Below are positions 54,520-63,530 of a DNA stretch of 64,000 bases, piece by piece (the stretch's first letter is position 1; every line of letters begins with the position of its first letter). The notes below the pieces were generated by a model that worked only from the letters and a program-made list of their open reading frames with translations, did no database searches and had not been told where the DNA came from. Both the position numbers and the translations under genes were made by a program. This stretch comes from Propionispora sp. 2/2-37 (lineage in GTDB: Bacteria; Bacillota; Negativicutes; Propionisporales; Propionisporaceae), in the NCBI RefSeq assembly GCF_001298735.1, contig NZ_CYSP01000003.1:248001-312000 (forward strand), read 5' to 3'.

Positions 54520-55153
54520 TATTTTGCCCCCGCCCTGCATTCTGTTTCGGTAAATACCTGATAATTTTGGCGCAAACCTGCTCCATATCGGTAACAAATT
54601 CATCCAACCGGTGAGTAAAATAAGTATGAGCAAACAGTGCCACAATAGCCACAGTCAAGCCTGTTGCCGTTGCAACCAAAGCTTCTCCGACACCGCCCGT
54701 AATAGCCATCGGCTGCCCATTTTCCACATTAAACACACTAAAAGACTGAATCATGCCAATTACAGTACCCAGCAAGCCAAACAACGGAGCTACGGTAACA
54801 ATTGTGCTCAGAAACGGCAGTGGTTTGCGTAAATGAGCCGCCACAAGCTGTGCCGTACTTTCCAGTGCGGTTTCCACGTTCTGTTTTTGTTGATAGGCGG
54901 TAATTCCCTCTACCGCTAACAATTCCAACGGTTTGGAAGTTTGGGCATACCGTTCCAGAATATGATTAAATTTTTTATTTTCAATATCTTTTACCAATTG
55001 CTCAACAAAAACTGTTGCATCCGTTTTGGCGTTGCGAAAATAAATAAACCGTTCAATGGCTACTGCCAATACCACAATGGAACACAATAAAAGCAGGTAC
55101 ATCACCGGACCGCCCTTATGAAATAATTCAATACCGACTGTTAAGAATTGCAT
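54506..55153 (-). CDS. exbB: MotA/TolQ/ExbB proton channel
   Basis: A 215-residue membrane protein with three segments: VMYLLLLCSIVVLAVAIERF near the start, and the pair around APLFGLLGTVIGMIQSF and GEALVATATGLTVAIVALFAHTYF. It forms the proton channel with ExbD that powers TonB. First gene of exbB-exbD-tonB, with a Fur-type box about 57 bp upstream. Confidence 0.93.
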   Translation of the reverse strand: MQFLTVGIELFHKGGPVMYLLLLCSIVVLAVAIERFIYFRNAKTDATVFVEQLVKDIENKKFNHILERYAQTSKPLELLAVEGITAYQQKQNVETALESTAQLVAAHLRKPLPFLSTIVTVAPLFGLLGTVIGMIQSFSVFNVENGQPMAITGGVGEALVATATGLTVAIVALFAHTYFTHRLDEFVTDMEQVCAKIIRYLPKQNAGRGQNNEVA

Positions 55154-55208
55154 ACTATACCCTCGCTTTCCCTTTCGGTACGTCCCCCTTTACCAGGACG
55201 CGTTTGAT

Positions 55209-55227
55209 TTTAATAATCATTATCAAT
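55209..55227. promoter_or_regulatory. Fur box upstream of exbB
   Basis: TAATAATCATTATCA (55211-55225) matches the 7-1-7 Fur consensus TGATAATNATTATCA at all but one of the 14 defined positions. It implies iron repression of exbB-exbD-tonB. Confidence 0.85.
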
Positions 55228-55269
55228 GGTATAGGAAATATTCCCCTTTGTCAAGATTTCCATTCGGGT

Positions 55270-56325
55270 TTAATTTCCCTTTTGCTGCAGCGAAAAACGT
55301 TCAGGATACAATCGCCGGGCTATCTTTTCAATGGCCTCTATGGCACGGCCGCCGCCATTGTTTACAACGTTAAACGGAATATTGATGATATTTCCCTCCC
55401 GTATCGCCCTCATGCTCTGCAGTTCCCTGCTCTGCCGCAGTTGTGCCACTGCCGCCGCATCCTGAATATCTTCAGCAGCATTGCCGCTGTAGGAAACAAA
55501 TACAATATAATCGGGATCAAAAGCCAGTACCCGCTCCGGACCGATAAAGGATGCCGGAAGTTTGGACAAGTTTTCCCCGCCGGCTACCGCAACCATGTTG
55601 TCTGTCAGGTACTGGCTGCCATACAGAGAAAAAGTACCGTTGCCATGAGCCTGCAGAACAATTAAGGTTTTCCTTATGCTCACGCCCTTCACTGCTGCCG
55701 TCACTGCCTCTATCCGTTCCCGGCATTTTTTTATGTAACTGGCCGCCTTATCCTGCACGCCAAAGATGTTGCCGATATCCAGGATCAAAGGATACACGGC
55801 ATTTTCCAAAGTGGGACTTGGTTTTGACAGTGTGCTGGACAGGATATAGGTTCCAACGCCGCGCTGCTGCCAGGTTTTCACCTCTCCAAGCTCGGAATCA
55901 CAGAAATTATGGGCCCAGCCGATGATCATATCGGGCTGCAACTCCAGCAATTCTTCCTGTGTAGGTACATACCTGGCTTTCAGTATATTTAATTTTGCAT
56001 ATTGTTCCGCCACTGCTGCCGGCGGGGCACCATAAGGTGCAATGGTTGCCAGAATATGTTTTTCCAGCCCTAATTCCAGTAATAGTTCCGTTGCTCCCGG
56101 ATGGGTAATGATCACTCGCTCCGGGACTTGCCTGTAGGTATATGCAAGAGGGTTTCCCTCCCTGTCATAATTGTTTATGGTCACGGAATAACTCCCGTCC
56201 GGAGATTGGCTGACCGGCTGAACGGAACCGGCCGACTCCGGGTTTTCATGACCGCAGGCGGCAAGCGGCAAAACCAGAATGACCCACAACAATATCTTTA
56301 ACATGTTTGACATATATAGTTTCAT
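55270..56325 (-). CDS. Iron/cobalamin-type ABC substrate-binding lipoprotein
   Basis: A 351-residue protein with a lipoprotein signal (MLKILLWVILVLPLAAC, Cys about residue 24). A two-lobed class III binding protein follows (PERVIITHPGATELLLELGLEKHILAT, ELLELQPDMIIGWAHN, FDPDYIVFVSYSG), as for Fe-siderophore, heme or cobalamin uptake. ATG at 56325 follows AGGAG. It is the third gene after permease and ATPase and lies next to the TonB genes. Confidence 0.9.
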   Translation of the reverse strand: MKLYMSNMLKILLWVILVLPLAACGHENPESAGSVQPVSQSPDGSYSVTINNYDREGNPLAYTYRQVPERVIITHPGATELLLELGLEKHILATIAPYGAPPAAVAEQYAKLNILKARYVPTQEELLELQPDMIIGWAHNFCDSELGEVKTWQQRGVGTYILSSTLSKPSPTLENAVYPLILDIGNIFGVQDKAASYIKKCRERIEAVTAAVKGVSIRKTLIVLQAHGNGTFSLYGSQYLTDNMVAVAGGENLSKLPASFIGPERVLAFDPDYIVFVSYSGNAAEDIQDAAAVAQLRQSRELQSMRAIREGNIINIPFNVVNNGGGRAIEAIEKIARRLYPERFSLQQKGN

Positions 56326-56342
56326 GGCATGCTCCTGTTGTA

Positions 56343-57119
56343 CTAAACTTGCCGGCAGAGTGGAAGATAGGTAATAGCCAGATAGCCGGTATCCGGGTTT
56401 ACCTTGATATCACATTCTATCTCATACACTTCCCGCACAAGTTCGGGGGTAAGAATCTCCTGTGGTCTGCCACTGGCTACTACTTCCCCCCCTTTTAATA
56501 CGTAAAGCCTGGTGCAGTACATGGCAGCCAAACTAAGATCATGCAGCGCTGCAAGCACGCCAATACCAAGTGCTTTTACAATAGAAAGAATCTGCAGTTG
56601 ATATTTGATATCCAAATGATTGGTCGGTTCGTCCAGCACCAGCAAGCCGGGCTGCTGAGCCAGCGCACGGGCCAGAACAATCCGTTGCTTTTCTCCGCCG
56701 GACAGGGTGGAAAACCTGCGTTCGGCATACTTTTCCATGCCTACTTTGCAAATAGCCTCCCAGACGATCTGATAATCCCGGGCAGTATCCGAACCCCAGA
56801 GTTTTTTGTGCGGTGTCCGCCCCATCATAACCATCTCAAATACGGTGAAATCAAAATTCACTGTGTTAAACTGCCCGACAACGCCCATTTTTTTGGCCGA
56901 ATCAGCAAGTTTTACAGATTTCATATCCTCGCCGTCAAACCAAATTGTTCCGCCGCTCGGCCGGATAATACGGTAAAGGGTGCGCAGCAATGTCGACTTG
57001 CCGCTGCCGTTAGGGCCGATAATGCCGACAAACTCTCCCTTATTGACCGCCAGAGAGACATCCCGGACGATTTTCTGTTCGCCAAGATTGACATCAATAT
57101 GTTCCAGTGCGATATTCAT
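56343..57119 (-). CDS. ABC transporter ATP-binding protein, FecE/BtuD type
   Basis: A 258-residue ATPase. Walker A GPNGSGKS, Q-loop GVVGQFNTVNF, signature LSGGEKQRIVLARALAQQP, Walker B LLVLDEPTNHLD and H-loop ALHDLSLA are all intact. It powers the permease next to it. Start follows AGGAGGG. Confidence 0.95.
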   Translation of the reverse strand: MNIALEHIDVNLGEQKIVRDVSLAVNKGEFVGIIGPNGSGKSTLLRTLYRIIRPSGGTIWFDGEDMKSVKLADSAKKMGVVGQFNTVNFDFTVFEMVMMGRTPHKKLWGSDTARDYQIVWEAICKVGMEKYAERRFSTLSGGEKQRIVLARALAQQPGLLVLDEPTNHLDIKYQLQILSIVKALGIGVLAALHDLSLAAMYCTRLYVLKGGEVVASGRPQEILTPELVREVYEIECDIKVNPDTGYLAITYLPLCRQV

Positions 57120-57129
57120 GACATCCCTC

Positions 57130-58230
57130 CTAATTGCTTCCGAAATTTAACGACCGTTTAAATAATAAGTGCATAAAGAACGGGGCCCCAATCAGCGCTG
57201 TGATAATACCGATCGGCAAATCGCCGCTTGTTAGAACCGTACGGGCCAGTACATCCGCCCAAATCAAAAAAATAGCACCAACCAATATGGTTCCGGGCAT
57301 CAGCCGCCGGTGATCGGCTCCCACCACGCCACGTACAACATGAGGAATGACCAGACCGACAAAACCAAAAATACCGCATGCCGAGACAATAATCCCGGTT
57401 ATGAGCGCCGTTAATACCATATACAGACGGCGGATTTTCAATAGGTCAATACCCAGGGTGATCGCTGCCTCTTCTCCCAGCAGCAGCGCGTTAAGCCGAC
57501 GGGCCTGCAGCAAAAAAAATACACAGCATAGCCCGACCCCGAGACCGGGAATAAACAGGTTATCCCATTTTGCGGCCGCCAGGGACCCCATTGTCCAGAA
57601 AGTAACGGTCCGCATCCCTTCCGCATCACTGGATAAGTAAATGATAAAGTTTGAAATAGCGCCGAATAACGCACTGATCACTGCGCCGGACAAAACCATT
57701 TTAACAGTGGACATCTGTCCGCCAAGTCCCGACAGAAACATAACCAGTACGGTAGCCAATAATGCCCCCAGAAAAGCCCAGAAGGCTGTTCCCAGTCCCA
57801 AAAAGATTCCTCCGGCACCACCAATTAAAATGGAAAATGTAGCGCCCAGCGAGGCTCCCGCAGCAATACCCAGGATATAAGGTTCCGCCAGCGGATTTTG
57901 CACCGTAGCCTGCATGACGGTGCCGCACATAGCCAAACCGGCACCGACAATGAGAGCCATCACAACCCTCGGCAGACGAAGCTGCCAGATAATATCCATA
58001 TGCGCCGCCGAAGCCTGAGTCGCCACATTGCCAATATCTACATTGAGCATTTTATACAATAGGATACGGTAAGCTTCTCCCGGGGCAATTTTGACCGTTC
58101 CCAAACATACGGCAATAATAATGGACAATAACGCCGCCATAACAAGCAAAGCAAGCAGCAGCACAAAATTTCGTTTTTTATGGACCATGCCTTTCCATTC
58201 CAGCGGTTGTTGTATTTTTAATTGCGTCAT
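57130..58230 (-). CDS. FecCD family ABC permease
   Basis: A 366-residue protein with about ten membrane segments. LRLPRVVMALIVGAGLAMCGTVMQATVQNPLAEPYILG is broken here into the FecCD hallmarks LPRV, QNPLA and GIAAGASLGA, with FVGLVIPHVVR near the C-terminus. It imports iron-siderophore, heme or cobalamin. First gene of the uptake operon. Starts at 58230 or, less likely, 58188. Confidence 0.93.
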   Translation of the reverse strand: MTQLKIQQPLEWKGMVHKKRNFVLLLALLVMAALLSIIIAVCLGTVKIAPGEAYRILLYKMLNVDIGNVATQASAAHMDIIWQLRLPRVVMALIVGAGLAMCGTVMQATVQNPLAEPYILGIAAGASLGATFSILIGGAGGIFLGLGTAFWAFLGALLATVLVMFLSGLGGQMSTVKMVLSGAVISALFGAISNFIIYLSSDAEGMRTVTFWTMGSLAAAKWDNLFIPGLGVGLCCVFFLLQARRLNALLLGEEAAITLGIDLLKIRRLYMVLTALITGIIVSACGIFGFVGLVIPHVVRGVVGADHRRLMPGTILVGAIFLIWADVLARTVLTSGDLPIGIITALIGAPFFMHLLFKRSLNFGSN

Positions 58231-58356
58231 GATAACAGCAGAACCCCTTCATATTTTTTGCAGCAGCAATACTAAAAAACACTACCCCGTCAGCCTGGCA
58301 GCAGTGCCTACGATAAGCATGAGATATCCTGAGCGGAGAACATAACCACACTAGAA

Positions 58357-58375
58357 AATGATAATCAATTGCAAA
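58357..58375. promoter_or_regulatory. Fur-box-like site upstream of the ABC importer
   Basis: TGATAATCAATTGCA at 58359-58373 matches 11 of 14 defined positions of the Fur 7-1-7 consensus, with a perfect left half. It lies about 130 bp before the permease start. Confidence 0.55.
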
Positions 58376-58465
58376 ATTATTATAAATTGAAACAAGATAA
58401 TCGTCAAGCCGTTACTGTTTGCCGGCACCACGAATTTTTGACCCAGGCCTTTGAGTAAGAGTGAC

Positions 58466-58497
58466 AAAAAAAGAACTTGCGATAATTCGCAAGTTCT
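58466..58497 (-). terminator. Terminator of the MCP-cheW operon
   Basis: AGAACTTGCGA (58472-58482) pairs with TCGCAAGTTCT (58487-58497), then TTTTTTT on the minus strand. Confidence 0.95.
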
Positions 58498-58523
58498 CCT
58501 GCCGATCAATTGATAAACAAACT

Positions 58524-58970
58524 CTATCCGACGTTTTGCAGCATTTCCGTTTCTTCCCGGTCAAATAATACATCCAGATCAAGAATTAACATGAGGCGGT
58601 CACCCAGCTTGCCGATTCCGCGAAAAAAGGCCTCTTGCTGCTCCATCATGGGTGCCGGTTCCATATTTTCTTCTTCAATCATCAGGACTTCGGTAACCTC
58701 ATCCACAATTACACCGACTTCCAGTCCTGCCGTTTCCAGAATAACCACCTGTTTTGCTTTTACTTCCTCCACCGGCAGGTCAAAGCGTTTGGCTAAATTC
58801 ACCACTGGAATCACATTGCTTCTTAGGTTGATAATTCCTTCCATATGCGCCGGCGTATTGGGTAATTTTGTCGCTCCGCTGTACCGCACGATTTCCTTTA
58901 CCTGGGATATGGATATCGCATATTCTTCTCTCCCCAAGCGGAAAGCCACCAATTGTTCCATTGCCATCAT
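58524..58970 (-). CDS. cheW: Chemotaxis coupling protein CheW
   Basis: A 148-residue adaptor linking receptors to CheA. LVAFRLGREEYAISISQVKEIVR, NTPAHMEGIINLRSNVIPVVNLAKRF and VGVIVDEVTEVL are the CheW core. It follows the large MCP by 15 bp in one operon, suggesting a dedicated coupling partner. Three in-frame ATGs (58970, 58967, 58961) leave the start slightly open. Confidence 0.93.
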   Translation of the reverse strand: MMAMEQLVAFRLGREEYAISISQVKEIVRYSGATKLPNTPAHMEGIINLRSNVIPVVNLAKRFDLPVEEVKAKQVVILETAGLEVGVIVDEVTEVLMIEEENMEPAPMMEQQEAFFRGIGKLGDRLMLILDLDVLFDREETEMLQNVG

Positions 58971-58985
58971 CCCCTTCCTTCTCTA

Positions 58986-61019
58986 TTACACACGAAAACT
59001 CGCCACTGCTGTTTGCAGTTCCTGCGCCAGTTGCGCCAAAGCCTGACTGGAAGTTGCGATTTCTTCCATCGAGGCCAATTGTTCCTCGGTAGCCGCAGAA
59101 ACGCTTTGCATCTCGCCGGTTGACCGCTTACTGAGTTCATCAATCTTTTTAACGGCACCCACAATCTGCTGACTGCCGGAAGCCATTTCCTGCGTGGCGG
59201 CCGAAATTTCTTTGACCTGGCTGGACACAAGAGTAACTAATTCCGCAATTTCCCGGAAGGCAATGCCGGCCTTATTGACCACTTCCGCTCCGGTTTGAAC
59301 TTCCCGGGTCCCATCATCCATAGCCAGAACCGCCTTGTCGGTCTCACTCTGAATTTCACCAATCAGCTCGGCAATTTTCTTAGCCGCTTCCTGCGATTGT
59401 TCGGCCAATTTCCTTACTTCTTCCGCAACAACCGCAAATCCCCTGCCCTGTTCACCGGCACGGGCGGCTTCAATGGCGGCATTAAGAGCAAGCAGGTTGG
59501 TTTGCCCGGCAATACCGGAAATAGTATCAACAATTTGACCAATCTCCTGGGAGCGTTCGCCGAGTTTAGCCACTACCTGCGCAGAGGCATTGACGGTGGA
59601 TTCGATCTGATTCATCTGGCTCACCGCCTCATCTACCGCTTTGCCGCCGTCAGTCGCTTTCCGCGCAGCTTTAACCGACTGGCCGGCAACTTCATTGGCA
59701 GTAGCCGCCATTTGCTGAATACCGGCCGACATTTGTTCCACCACTGCCGAGGTTTCATTGGCTACCGTCATTTGCGTTTCGGCACCGGCGGCCACCTCAG
59801 TAACTGAAGAAGCAATCTGATTGGCTGCCTGGGACGATTGTTCAGAATTGGCGGTAAGTTCCTCACTGGAAGCAGCCAGCTGCTCGGACTGTGAATATAC
59901 TTTACCTACCAGTTGTCTAAGCTGCGTTCGCATATCCCGGAAGCCTTTTGCCAACTGCCCGATTTCATCTTCAGTCGTAATATGGGCTTTCCTCTCCCTT
60001 AAATCTCCCTGAGCCAGCAGCAGGCATTCGTCTCTTATGATTCCAATCGGTTTGGCAAACTGTTTGGCAATAAAAGTAATGGCCGTTATTGCAATGATCA
60101 GGCAGAACAGGGAAATTCCAAACATCGTATAGGCCAGCTTGCTTATCTCCCGGGTGACCTCTGCTGCCGGCGCTGCCACCGTAATGACCCACCGCTGATC
60201 ACCGGGAAGATTAATGGGCGTACATACGGCCACCCTTTCCACTCCGTCTACAAAGCTATAAAGGCCGCGTGTCTGCCGGTCCGACTCGGCTGCCGTCTTG
60301 AATATGGTTATCAAACGCTCGTCCAACTCACTTTTTTGCAGCTTGAGTTCAGGGTTAATTGTCCTTTCCAACAAATTAAGCTTCCCAATAAGCTCCGGTT
60401 TGACAGGATGCGCAATAATCATACCGGAAGAATCCGCAATCTGGCCGTAGCCTGTATCTAAGAATTTCAAATCCTGGATCATAGTATTTAACTGGTCCAA
60501 GGAAACATCACTAATCAGGACTGCTGTTAACTGACCGTTATTGATTACCGGAACAGCTAAAACGACTGCAAGTTTTCCGGTTGATCTGGAAACCATTGGC
60601 TCTGAAACGACGGCCTTTTGCGTCTTTATTACCTTATTAAAATAGTCACGGCCTTTAGACGAACTTACATTACCGGCATGTGTAACCGACGATCCATCAA
60701 GAGAAACATAGGCCAACAAATCAAATACGTTTAACCGTTGTTTCATCTCCGCCATTGCTGCTATTATTTTCGTCTTGTCAGTACCGTTGCGAAGTACTTC
60801 GGTGTTTGCTAATTCATTCAGCTCAGCCAGCATTAATGTCATATCCGCTTGAACCCGCTTACTGTAATCCATTCCTACCGCCCTAGCCGTTTCATCCGTA
60901 CTTTTTACCAGGGCTTGTCTGGAAAAATAATAGCTGACCCCGGCCAAAACACTTAATATGATAATAATAAGCGGCAACAATGCCAGCAACAAACGATTAC
61001 GGATATTTTTGATTTTCAC
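58986..61019 (-). CDS. Methyl-accepting chemotaxis protein with dCache sensor
   Basis: A 677-residue receptor. TM1 is at ~10-32; the periplasmic dCache-like domain (~35-280) contains AYVSLDGSSVTHAG, GRDYFNKVIKTQKAVVSEP and GYGQIADSSGMIIAHP; TM2 is at ~287-310 and is followed by HAMP. The signalling tip is [33 protein letters not shown]. Ligand unknown; such Cache domains commonly bind amino or organic acids. The GTG start follows AAGGTGGAG. Confidence 0.95.
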   Translation of the reverse strand: MKIKNIRNRLLLALLPLIIIILSVLAGVSYYFSRQALVKSTDETARAVGMDYSKRVQADMTLMLAELNELANTEVLRNGTDKTKIIAAMAEMKQRLNVFDLLAYVSLDGSSVTHAGNVSSSKGRDYFNKVIKTQKAVVSEPMVSRSTGKLAVVLAVPVINNGQLTAVLISDVSLDQLNTMIQDLKFLDTGYGQIADSSGMIIAHPVKPELIGKLNLLERTINPELKLQKSELDERLITIFKTAAESDRQTRGLYSFVDGVERVAVCTPINLPGDQRWVITVAAPAAEVTREISKLAYTMFGISLFCLIIAITAITFIAKQFAKPIGIIRDECLLLAQGDLRERKAHITTEDEIGQLAKGFRDMRTQLRQLVGKVYSQSEQLAASSEELTANSEQSSQAANQIASSVTEVAAGAETQMTVANETSAVVEQMSAGIQQMAATANEVAGQSVKAARKATDGGKAVDEAVSQMNQIESTVNASAQVVAKLGERSQEIGQIVDTISGIAGQTNLLALNAAIEAARAGEQGRGFAVVAEEVRKLAEQSQEAAKKIAELIGEIQSETDKAVLAMDDGTREVQTGAEVVNKAGIAFREIAELVTLVSSQVKEISAATQEMASGSQQIVGAVKKIDELSKRSTGEMQSVSAATEEQLASMEEIATSSQALAQLAQELQTAVASFRV

Positions 61020-61199
61020 AGAACTCCACCTTCTTAGTTTACATTTTCTTTACAATCAGAATGTTTTTTCGCAAAAATTCGTCTTTATTTTACATTATCC
61101 TACAGGCAATCTTGATTACCTTCCTAAATTTTTGTATACCTGGTTGAAAATCATGCATCTTTTTACCATTTACCCAAACACCATGCCTGCAAAAACAGA

Positions 61200-61244
61200 A
61201 TATAATCATTCCCGGTGTACTCACTTTGAGCGGAATGATTATAT
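61200..61244. other. Intergenic 13-bp hairpin
   Basis: ATATAATCATTCC (61200-61212) pairs with its complement at 61232-61244 around a 19-nt loop. On the minus strand CTGTTTTTGC follows, so it could attenuate the MCP leader about 180 nt upstream of its start, or end an antisense transcript. Confidence 0.5.
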
Positions 61245-61283
61245 TTTGTAGCGAAAAAATTTCAATAATCTTATTGAGAGATA

Positions 61284-61338
61284 TTGACAAAAGGCATAGC
61301 AACTATTATCATTTAATTACTAATTAATAATAATAGTT
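61284..61338 (+). promoter_or_regulatory. Strong sigma-A promoter overlapping a 38-bp near-perfect palindrome
   Basis: TTGACA (61284-61289) and TATCAT (61307-61312) have a 17-bp spacer. The palindrome at 61301-61338 (arms AACTATTAT and ATAATAGTT, inner TTAATTA-C-TAATTAA; one mismatch and one bulge) covers the -10 element and the start point near 61319. This geometry suits a repressor that blocks polymerase. Confidence 0.75.
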
Positions 61339-61419
61339 ATCTAATAACAATGCTCTTATTATCTATTACTGCTTATTCCATTCATTATAGACTACAAATC
61401 AATTTAGGAGGATTTATTT

Positions 61420-61701
61420 ATGAAAGAAAAGAATGCTGCCGACTGTTCTACAGCCGGTCAGGGATTTGCCCGCACGGAAGATACCAACATTGCTTCAGAA
61501 AGTTGCGGTTTGCCGCCTAGAGGCTTCGGTTTTATTGACTTTGGCAATAGTAAACCGGAACAAGCCTGCTGCCAGGGCTGCACTTCCACCGACTGCAGTA
61601 CCGCCGGCATGGGTTTTGCCCGCACGGAGAAAACTCCGATCGCTCCCGACAACTGCGCCAATCCGTCCCGCGGCTTCGCTACTGTCGATTACGGCAAATA
61701 A
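61420..61701 (+). CDS. Small duplicated cysteine-rich protein, unknown function
   Basis: A 93-residue soluble protein that I do not recognise. Residues 8-43 and 58-93 are a tandem repeat identical at 22 of 36 positions; shared blocks are DCSTAG, GFARTE, a Cys 20 residues after the first, and P-x-RGF. The linker carries ACCQGC. Cysteines fall at 9, 29, 50, 51, 54, 59 and 79. There is no signal peptide or membrane segment. The ATG has a strong site (AGGAGGA, 8-base spacing), a strong regulated promoter and its own terminator. It could bind metal or be a substrate for modification; no modifying enzyme is adjacent. Confidence 0.85.
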   Translation: MKEKNAADCSTAGQGFARTEDTNIASESCGLPPRGFGFIDFGNSKPEQACCQGCTSTDCSTAGMGFARTEKTPIAPDNCANPSRGFATVDYGK

Positions 61702-61712
61702 TACCTGTTAGT

Positions 61713-61769
61713 AAAAAAAGGGCGTCGCAAAACGTTTTTTGAAAAAACGCAATGCGGCCCCCTTTTTGC
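61713..61769 (+). terminator. Terminator of the duplicated Cys-protein gene
   Basis: AAAAAAAGGG pairs with CCCTTTTT around an inner hairpin (AACGTTTTTTGAAAAAACG), followed by the T run TTTTT at 61763-61767. Confidence 0.8.
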
Positions 61770-61825
61770 TATTTTAACTTTTATAACAAAAGAACCAAGC
61801 CCTGCAAGACAAATCAAACGAAAAA

Positions 61826-63295
61826 TTACCGTTTAACAGGAAATTTTACTATACAGGTTGTCCCTTTACCTTCAATTGACTCGATCTTCATTATACCCCC
61901 GTGCCTTTTTACTATCCCCCTGCATACTGCAAGCCCCAAACCTGTACAGTTTTCTTTAGTTGTAAAAAAAGGATCGAAAATTTTCTCAATCTTTTCCGGT
62001 GAAATGCCATATCCTGTATCTTCAATCAATAGTTCTATATTACTTTTCTTATTCAGCGTGGCGATAACCAGTTGTCCTCTGTCCTCCATCGCCTCTATCG
62101 AATTGCGGCAAAGGTTTAAAATCAACTGGGTAATTTCTTTCTTATTACATTCCAATTCAATCAGGCTGGCATCTAATCGCAAATGAATTGCGATATTCTT
62201 GCTGGCGGCATCGGCATGGATCAAGGGATAAATACCGGATATAATGGTATTGATCTGTTGTTTACTTAATCCCATAGGTTTATTCCGCGCCAGACTTAAA
62301 AAGTCGGAGATAATCCCATCAATCCGCTTTAATTCTTCCAGCATCAGATTACATGGAATTTTACGGTTTTGCTCCACCTGTTGAGACATCCGTTGAATAT
62401 ACCCCATAACAACCGTCATGGGATTTCTGATTTCATGTGCCACTCCTGCCGCCATTTGCGAGATCAACTCCAAACGGTCCAGTTTCGCCAATTCCAGATT
62501 TATCTTTTCTTTCTGGTCGTATTCTTTTTTTATTGTTTGCCGTAAAGAGCTGATAATCTCAAGAATGGCGACAAGCTGCGGGAATTCATGTAACCGTTCC
62601 GCATGAATTTCATCACTTTCCACCTGATAAGCAAATTCGGCAAGCGAACGGTCAATTTTACTAAAAAACCAGCGTATTACCGCTATAATAGCAAGCCAGG
62701 ACAAAAAGATAACTGCCAGGTTTCTCCCCACAGTTACGTAAATTTCCCGATTTATATCATTCAATGTATTGGCCCAGACGTGGCCGGTTAATTCTCCCCG
62801 GGAAAACAGCGGATAATCCATAACCAGTAACGGAACACCGCCATGCTCTATTTTTTTTACCATCTCATGCACAACAACACTTTTGTCGCGGTACACCTGT
62901 AAAGCTGACGACGGCAACTCCGCCCCGATAGAATCAGGATTATCCGGTTCCATAGCTACTATTTTAAACTCCGGATGATAACATCCTATACCGTATCCAG
63001 GATATTTTTTTGCTAATGCATTGACAATAGGCTGAATCCGCTTATGTAGTACTTCCCGCTTTTGCGCCGGCAAAGACTGCAAAGCTCCTTCCTGCGCCAG
63101 TATCGTGTCGTAAGGATACTGTAGGTTAAACTGCAATTCGTTCACAATAGCCGTCAATTGCTTTTCCTTTTCCAGCATCAGCAGCTTGCCTGCATTATAG
63201 GTATTTATCCAGGCAAATAACAACATAGGTAAAGTAATCATAAACGTTACAATTACATATGTGCGTCTATGAAGTATGGTAGGCAGTAATTTCAA
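61826..63295 (-). CDS. Membrane sensor histidine kinase
   Basis: A 489-residue kinase. TM1 (YVIVTFMITLPMLLFAWI) and TM2 (AVIFLSWLAIIAVIRWFF, ~195-215) flank an extracytoplasmic sensor of about 165 residues. The dimerisation helix has the phospho-His in MAAGVAHEIRNPMTVVMGY, and the ATPase domain carries NLCRNSIEAM, EDTGYGISPE, FDPFFTTKENCTGLGLAVC and HGG. No response regulator gene is adjacent, so it is an orphan. The layout resembles KinB/Spo0-type and AtoS-like kinases. Confidence 0.92.
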   Translation of the reverse strand: MKLLPTILHRRTYVIVTFMITLPMLLFAWINTYNAGKLLMLEKEKQLTAIVNELQFNLQYPYDTILAQEGALQSLPAQKREVLHKRIQPIVNALAKKYPGYGIGCYHPEFKIVAMEPDNPDSIGAELPSSALQVYRDKSVVVHEMVKKIEHGGVPLLVMDYPLFSRGELTGHVWANTLNDINREIYVTVGRNLAVIFLSWLAIIAVIRWFFSKIDRSLAEFAYQVESDEIHAERLHEFPQLVAILEIISSLRQTIKKEYDQKEKINLELAKLDRLELISQMAAGVAHEIRNPMTVVMGYIQRMSQQVEQNRKIPCNLMLEELKRIDGIISDFLSLARNKPMGLSKQQINTIISGIYPLIHADAASKNIAIHLRLDASLIELECNKKEITQLILNLCRNSIEAMEDRGQLVIATLNKKSNIELLIEDTGYGISPEKIEKIFDPFFTTKENCTGLGLAVCRGIVKRHGGIMKIESIEGKGTTCIVKFPVKR

Positions 63296-63470
63296 TGTAT
63301 CAACTCTCCATTACAATCATTTTAAACTGATAAAAAAAGTTCGCGTTTTTTTAGTAAATACCTTCCATATTATTCATTTTAAACAAATATTTTACATATA
63401 AGGTAAATTATTTATTTTCCAACGTTCCTCCTCTGATTAATAAACAAGTTATACATTTACAGGTAACAAA

Positions 63471-63508
63471 GAACTCCCCGTTGGCCAAAACGGCCAAGCG
63501 GGGAGTTC
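63471..63508 (-). terminator. Terminator of the small membrane protein gene
   Basis: GAACTCCCCG pairs with CGGGGAGTTC, with an inner TTGGCC/GGCCAA stem; TTTGTTACC follows on the minus strand, 23 bp after the stop codon. Confidence 0.8.
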
Positions 63509-63530
63509 TCTACATAGGGGGAGCCGAACA

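Noticed and set aside
58231..58356. Cobalamin riboswitch upstream of the FecCD-type importer
   Set aside because: No B12-box or other conserved aptamer segments were found; a Fur-like site fits better.
61458..61661. Minus-strand open frame opposite the duplicated Cys protein
   Set aside because: It is a mirror of the repeated coding sequence; the plus strand has promoter, ribosome site and terminator.
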